A DNA stretch of 8,623 nt from an uncultured Oscillospiraceae bacterium. GTDB taxonomy: Bacteria > Bacillota > Clostridia > Oscillospirales > Acutalibacteraceae. The notes below the pieces were generated by a model that saw nothing but the letters and a program-made list of their open reading frames with translations, was not told where the DNA came from and searched no databases. How positions within the stretch are numbered: position 1 is the stretch's first letter; the number at the start of each line of letters is the position of its first letter. Shown here piece after piece: positions 7,911-8,623 of this stretch. A program made the translations under genes and the position numbers. The stretch covers positions 1 through 8,623 of the forward strand of contig CABUAS010000075.1 of assembly GCA_902489595.1 (NCBI GenBank). Direction: 5' to 3'.

Positions 7911-8426
7911 TTAAGCAAATTCATCAAGTATGCTCATCGCAACGGCAGAAATCTTTCTGCCTGTTTTCATACTTTCGCTCTGTAAAAATTTATGTGCCTG
8001 ACCCTCATTCATTCCTTTAACAGCTATCAGAACTTCCTTGGCTTTTGAAATGCAGTCAGCCTCGTCATCGGTTCTTTTTGTAAAACTGCTGCGGCTTGAG
8101 GCAAGCACGCTTATTGTCTGAATAAACATCTCTTTTTCAATAGGCAGCGGCAAGGTAATCATATTGCCCATATACTGCTCCGAACCGTTTTTGGATAGTG
8201 CCACAACGTCAAAATCAACAGGCAGAATTTCCGCCAGATCGGAAGCAGACATATCACGCATTACAAACGGGCAGACAATTACACCGCGCCGTTTTTGCTG
8301 TGAGATTTCAAGTGCAGACGTGCCGAGGGCACAAATGTGAGATACACGAAAACCGCTTTTTTCGATAAGATTTGCTATCGCCTGTGCCGTTTCTTTTACG
8401 GGGTAAACAACAACAATATCCTTCAT
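7911..8426 (-). CDS. ANTAR-domain RNA-binding regulator with a degenerate receiver domain
   Basis: Probable transcription antiterminator of 171 residues. The C-terminal part (about 124-170) fits the ANTAR RNA-binding three-helix domain: ISKAKEVLIAVKGMNEGQAHKFLQ, then ESMKTGRKISAVAMSIL, with the conserved A129, A144 and A163. The N-terminal part (1-110) has the size and strand pattern of a response-regulator receiver but lacks its phosphorylation chemistry. Y8-P9 replace the acidic pair, P53 (in VIVCPFVMRDM) stands where the phosphoacceptor Asp should be, and L94 in LPLPI replaces the conserved Lys. It therefore probably senses by ligand or protein contact, as described for AmiR, rather than by phosphorylation. 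The start at 8426 follows a strong GGTGAGGTGG. A longer frame to 8480 would place the promoter -10 inside the coding sequence. It heads the dapF-dapL-purC-purB operon; its RNA target was not found here. Confidence 0.85.
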   Translation of the reverse strand: MKDIVVVYPVKETAQAIANLIEKSGFRVSHICALGTSALEISQQKRRGVIVCPFVMRDMSASDLAEILPVDFDVVALSKNGSEQYMGNMITLPLPIEKEMFIQTISVLASSRSSFTKRTDDEADCISKAKEVLIAVKGMNEGQAHKFLQSESMKTGRKISAVAMSILDEFA

Positions 8427-8431
8427 AGTTT

Positions 8432-8441
8432 CCACCTCACC
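8432..8441 (-). promoter_or_regulatory. Ribosome binding site fixing the ANTAR gene start
   Basis: GGTGAGGTGG on the - strand ends 5 bases before the ATG at 8426. It supports the 171-residue start over the upstream in-frame ATG at 8480, which lies inside the promoter region. Confidence 0.75.
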
Positions 8442-8454
8442 ATTAACAAATAGC

Positions 8455-8484
8455 ATTATACCATATAAATATGTATTCATTCAA
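8455..8484 (-). promoter_or_regulatory. Sigma-A promoter of the ANTAR-dapF-dapL-purC-purB operon
   Basis: On the - strand a perfect TATAAT (8460-8455) is preceded by TG plus one base (the extended -10, TGGTATAAT). TTGAAT (8484-8479) lies 18 bases upstream. Transcription should start near 8448, leaving a leader of only about 22 bases before the ATG at 8426. No riboswitch, T-box or attenuator can fit in that space, so control of initiation would act at or upstream of this promoter. Confidence 0.8.
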
Positions 8485-8497
8485 TAGTAAAATAGCC

Positions 8498-8517
8498 ATA
8501 TTTTTCATAAAAAATAT
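8498..8517. repeat. AT-rich inverted repeat upstream of the operon promoter
   Basis: ATATTTTT (8498-8505) and AAAAATAT (8510-8517) form 8-base perfect arms around CATA. The element is 13 bases upstream of the -35 hexamer. It may act as an UP-type A/T tract for RNA polymerase or as an operator. It is too AT-rich to be a strong terminator, though on either strand it yields a run of U. Confidence 0.45.
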
Positions 8518-8535
8518 TCAGTAATTTATTCAGCG

Positions 8536-8565
8536 TGTAGAAAAAGACAAATATTAAATTCTACA
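8536..8565. promoter_or_regulatory. Spaced inverted repeat TGTAGAA/TTCTACA
   Basis: TGTAGAA (8536-8542) and TTCTACA (8559-8565) are perfect 7-base complements separated by 16 bases (centre to centre 23). The pair lies 50-80 bases upstream of the operon -35. It could be a binding site for a dimeric regulator, or the boundary of the segment that follows to the right. Nothing in the window identifies the binding protein. Confidence 0.35.
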
Positions 8566-8623
8566 AACTGGCAGACTTCGAGAAATGGAACAGAATTTTG
8601 CATTTTGCGAGTGGGTGCCGTAC
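8566..8623. other. Right-edge segment open in all six frames; possible dispersed repeat or partial gene
   Basis: These 58 bases are visibly more GC-rich than the spacer to their left and contain no stop codon in any of the six frames. One + frame stays open from 8491 to the window end without an ATG and ends RNGTEFCILRVGAV. Another has an ATG at 8585 (MEQNFAFCEWVPY) but no ribosome binding site. On the - strand a frame reads TRKMQNSVPFLEVCQF before stopping in the spacer. The sequence could be the end of a neighbouring gene or a copy of a repeat; the window is too short to decide. Confidence 0.3.

Noticed and set aside
8427..8454. ANTAR paired-hairpin antitermination target, riboswitch or T-box in the operon leader
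   Set aside because: The predicted leader is about 22 bases, too short, and the gaps between the operon genes (21-39 bases) hold no paired hairpins with a terminator.
8427..8480. Longer N-terminus for the ANTAR protein starting at 8480
   Set aside because: The extension would include the -10 hexamer and the strong ribosome binding site, and the receiver fold starts at MKDIVVVYP from 8426.

Overview
The window looks like chromosomal DNA from an anaerobic, low-GC Firmicute of the class Clostridia, most likely a gut Oscillospiraceae/Ruminococcaceae relative. This is inferred from AT-rich spacers, strong AGGAGG-type ribosome binding sites, a secreted subtilase fused to BspA-type leucine-rich repeats, the LL-diaminopimelate aminotransferase route, and an ANTAR-type regulator. 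No rRNA, tRNA, CRISPR array, insertion sequence or phage gene was seen.

Left part (1-3520, + strand): a promoter region with a perfect TGTCAA/TTGACA inverted repeat precedes a 1007-residue exported subtilisin-like serine protease. The protease carries a chitobiase/Fn3-like module, about eleven BspA-like leucine-rich repeats and a terminal dockerin-like EF-hand loop. Eleven bases after its stop lies a 124-residue single-domain PAS protein, probably co-transcribed. The unit ends at a strong hairpin (3527-3561) that can serve both strands, followed by a second small GC palindrome (3578-3605).

Right part (3608-8484, - strand, read from right to left): a convincing extended -10 promoter (8455-8484) starts a compact five-gene cluster. 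The order is an ANTAR regulator with a degenerate receiver domain, dapF, dapL, purC, purB. Gaps are 21, 37 and 39 bases, and purC/purB share one base, so it reads as one operon. The enzymes form two pairs of consecutive steps. DapL and DapF make LL- and then meso-diaminopimelate for lysine and peptidoglycan. PurC and PurB add aspartate to CAIR and release fumarate to give AICAR. All four reactions sit close to glutamate/aspartate nitrogen, which makes the leading ANTAR gene (a family often tied to nitrogen control) the most interesting link in the window, though a regulatory connection is only inferred.

Right edge (8485-8623): a non-coding upstream region with two inverted repeats, then a more GC-rich stretch of about 58 bases that is open in all six frames and may be the end of a dispersed repeat or of a neighbouring gene cut by the window.

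Two start sites differ from the longest open frames. dapF most likely starts at the ATG at 7889, and the ANTAR gene at the ATG at 8426. No wholly new system can be demonstrated. The best candidates for a second look are the ANTAR-led operon, the protease/PAS pair with its operator-like palindrome and G7 ribosome binding site, and the right-edge segment.
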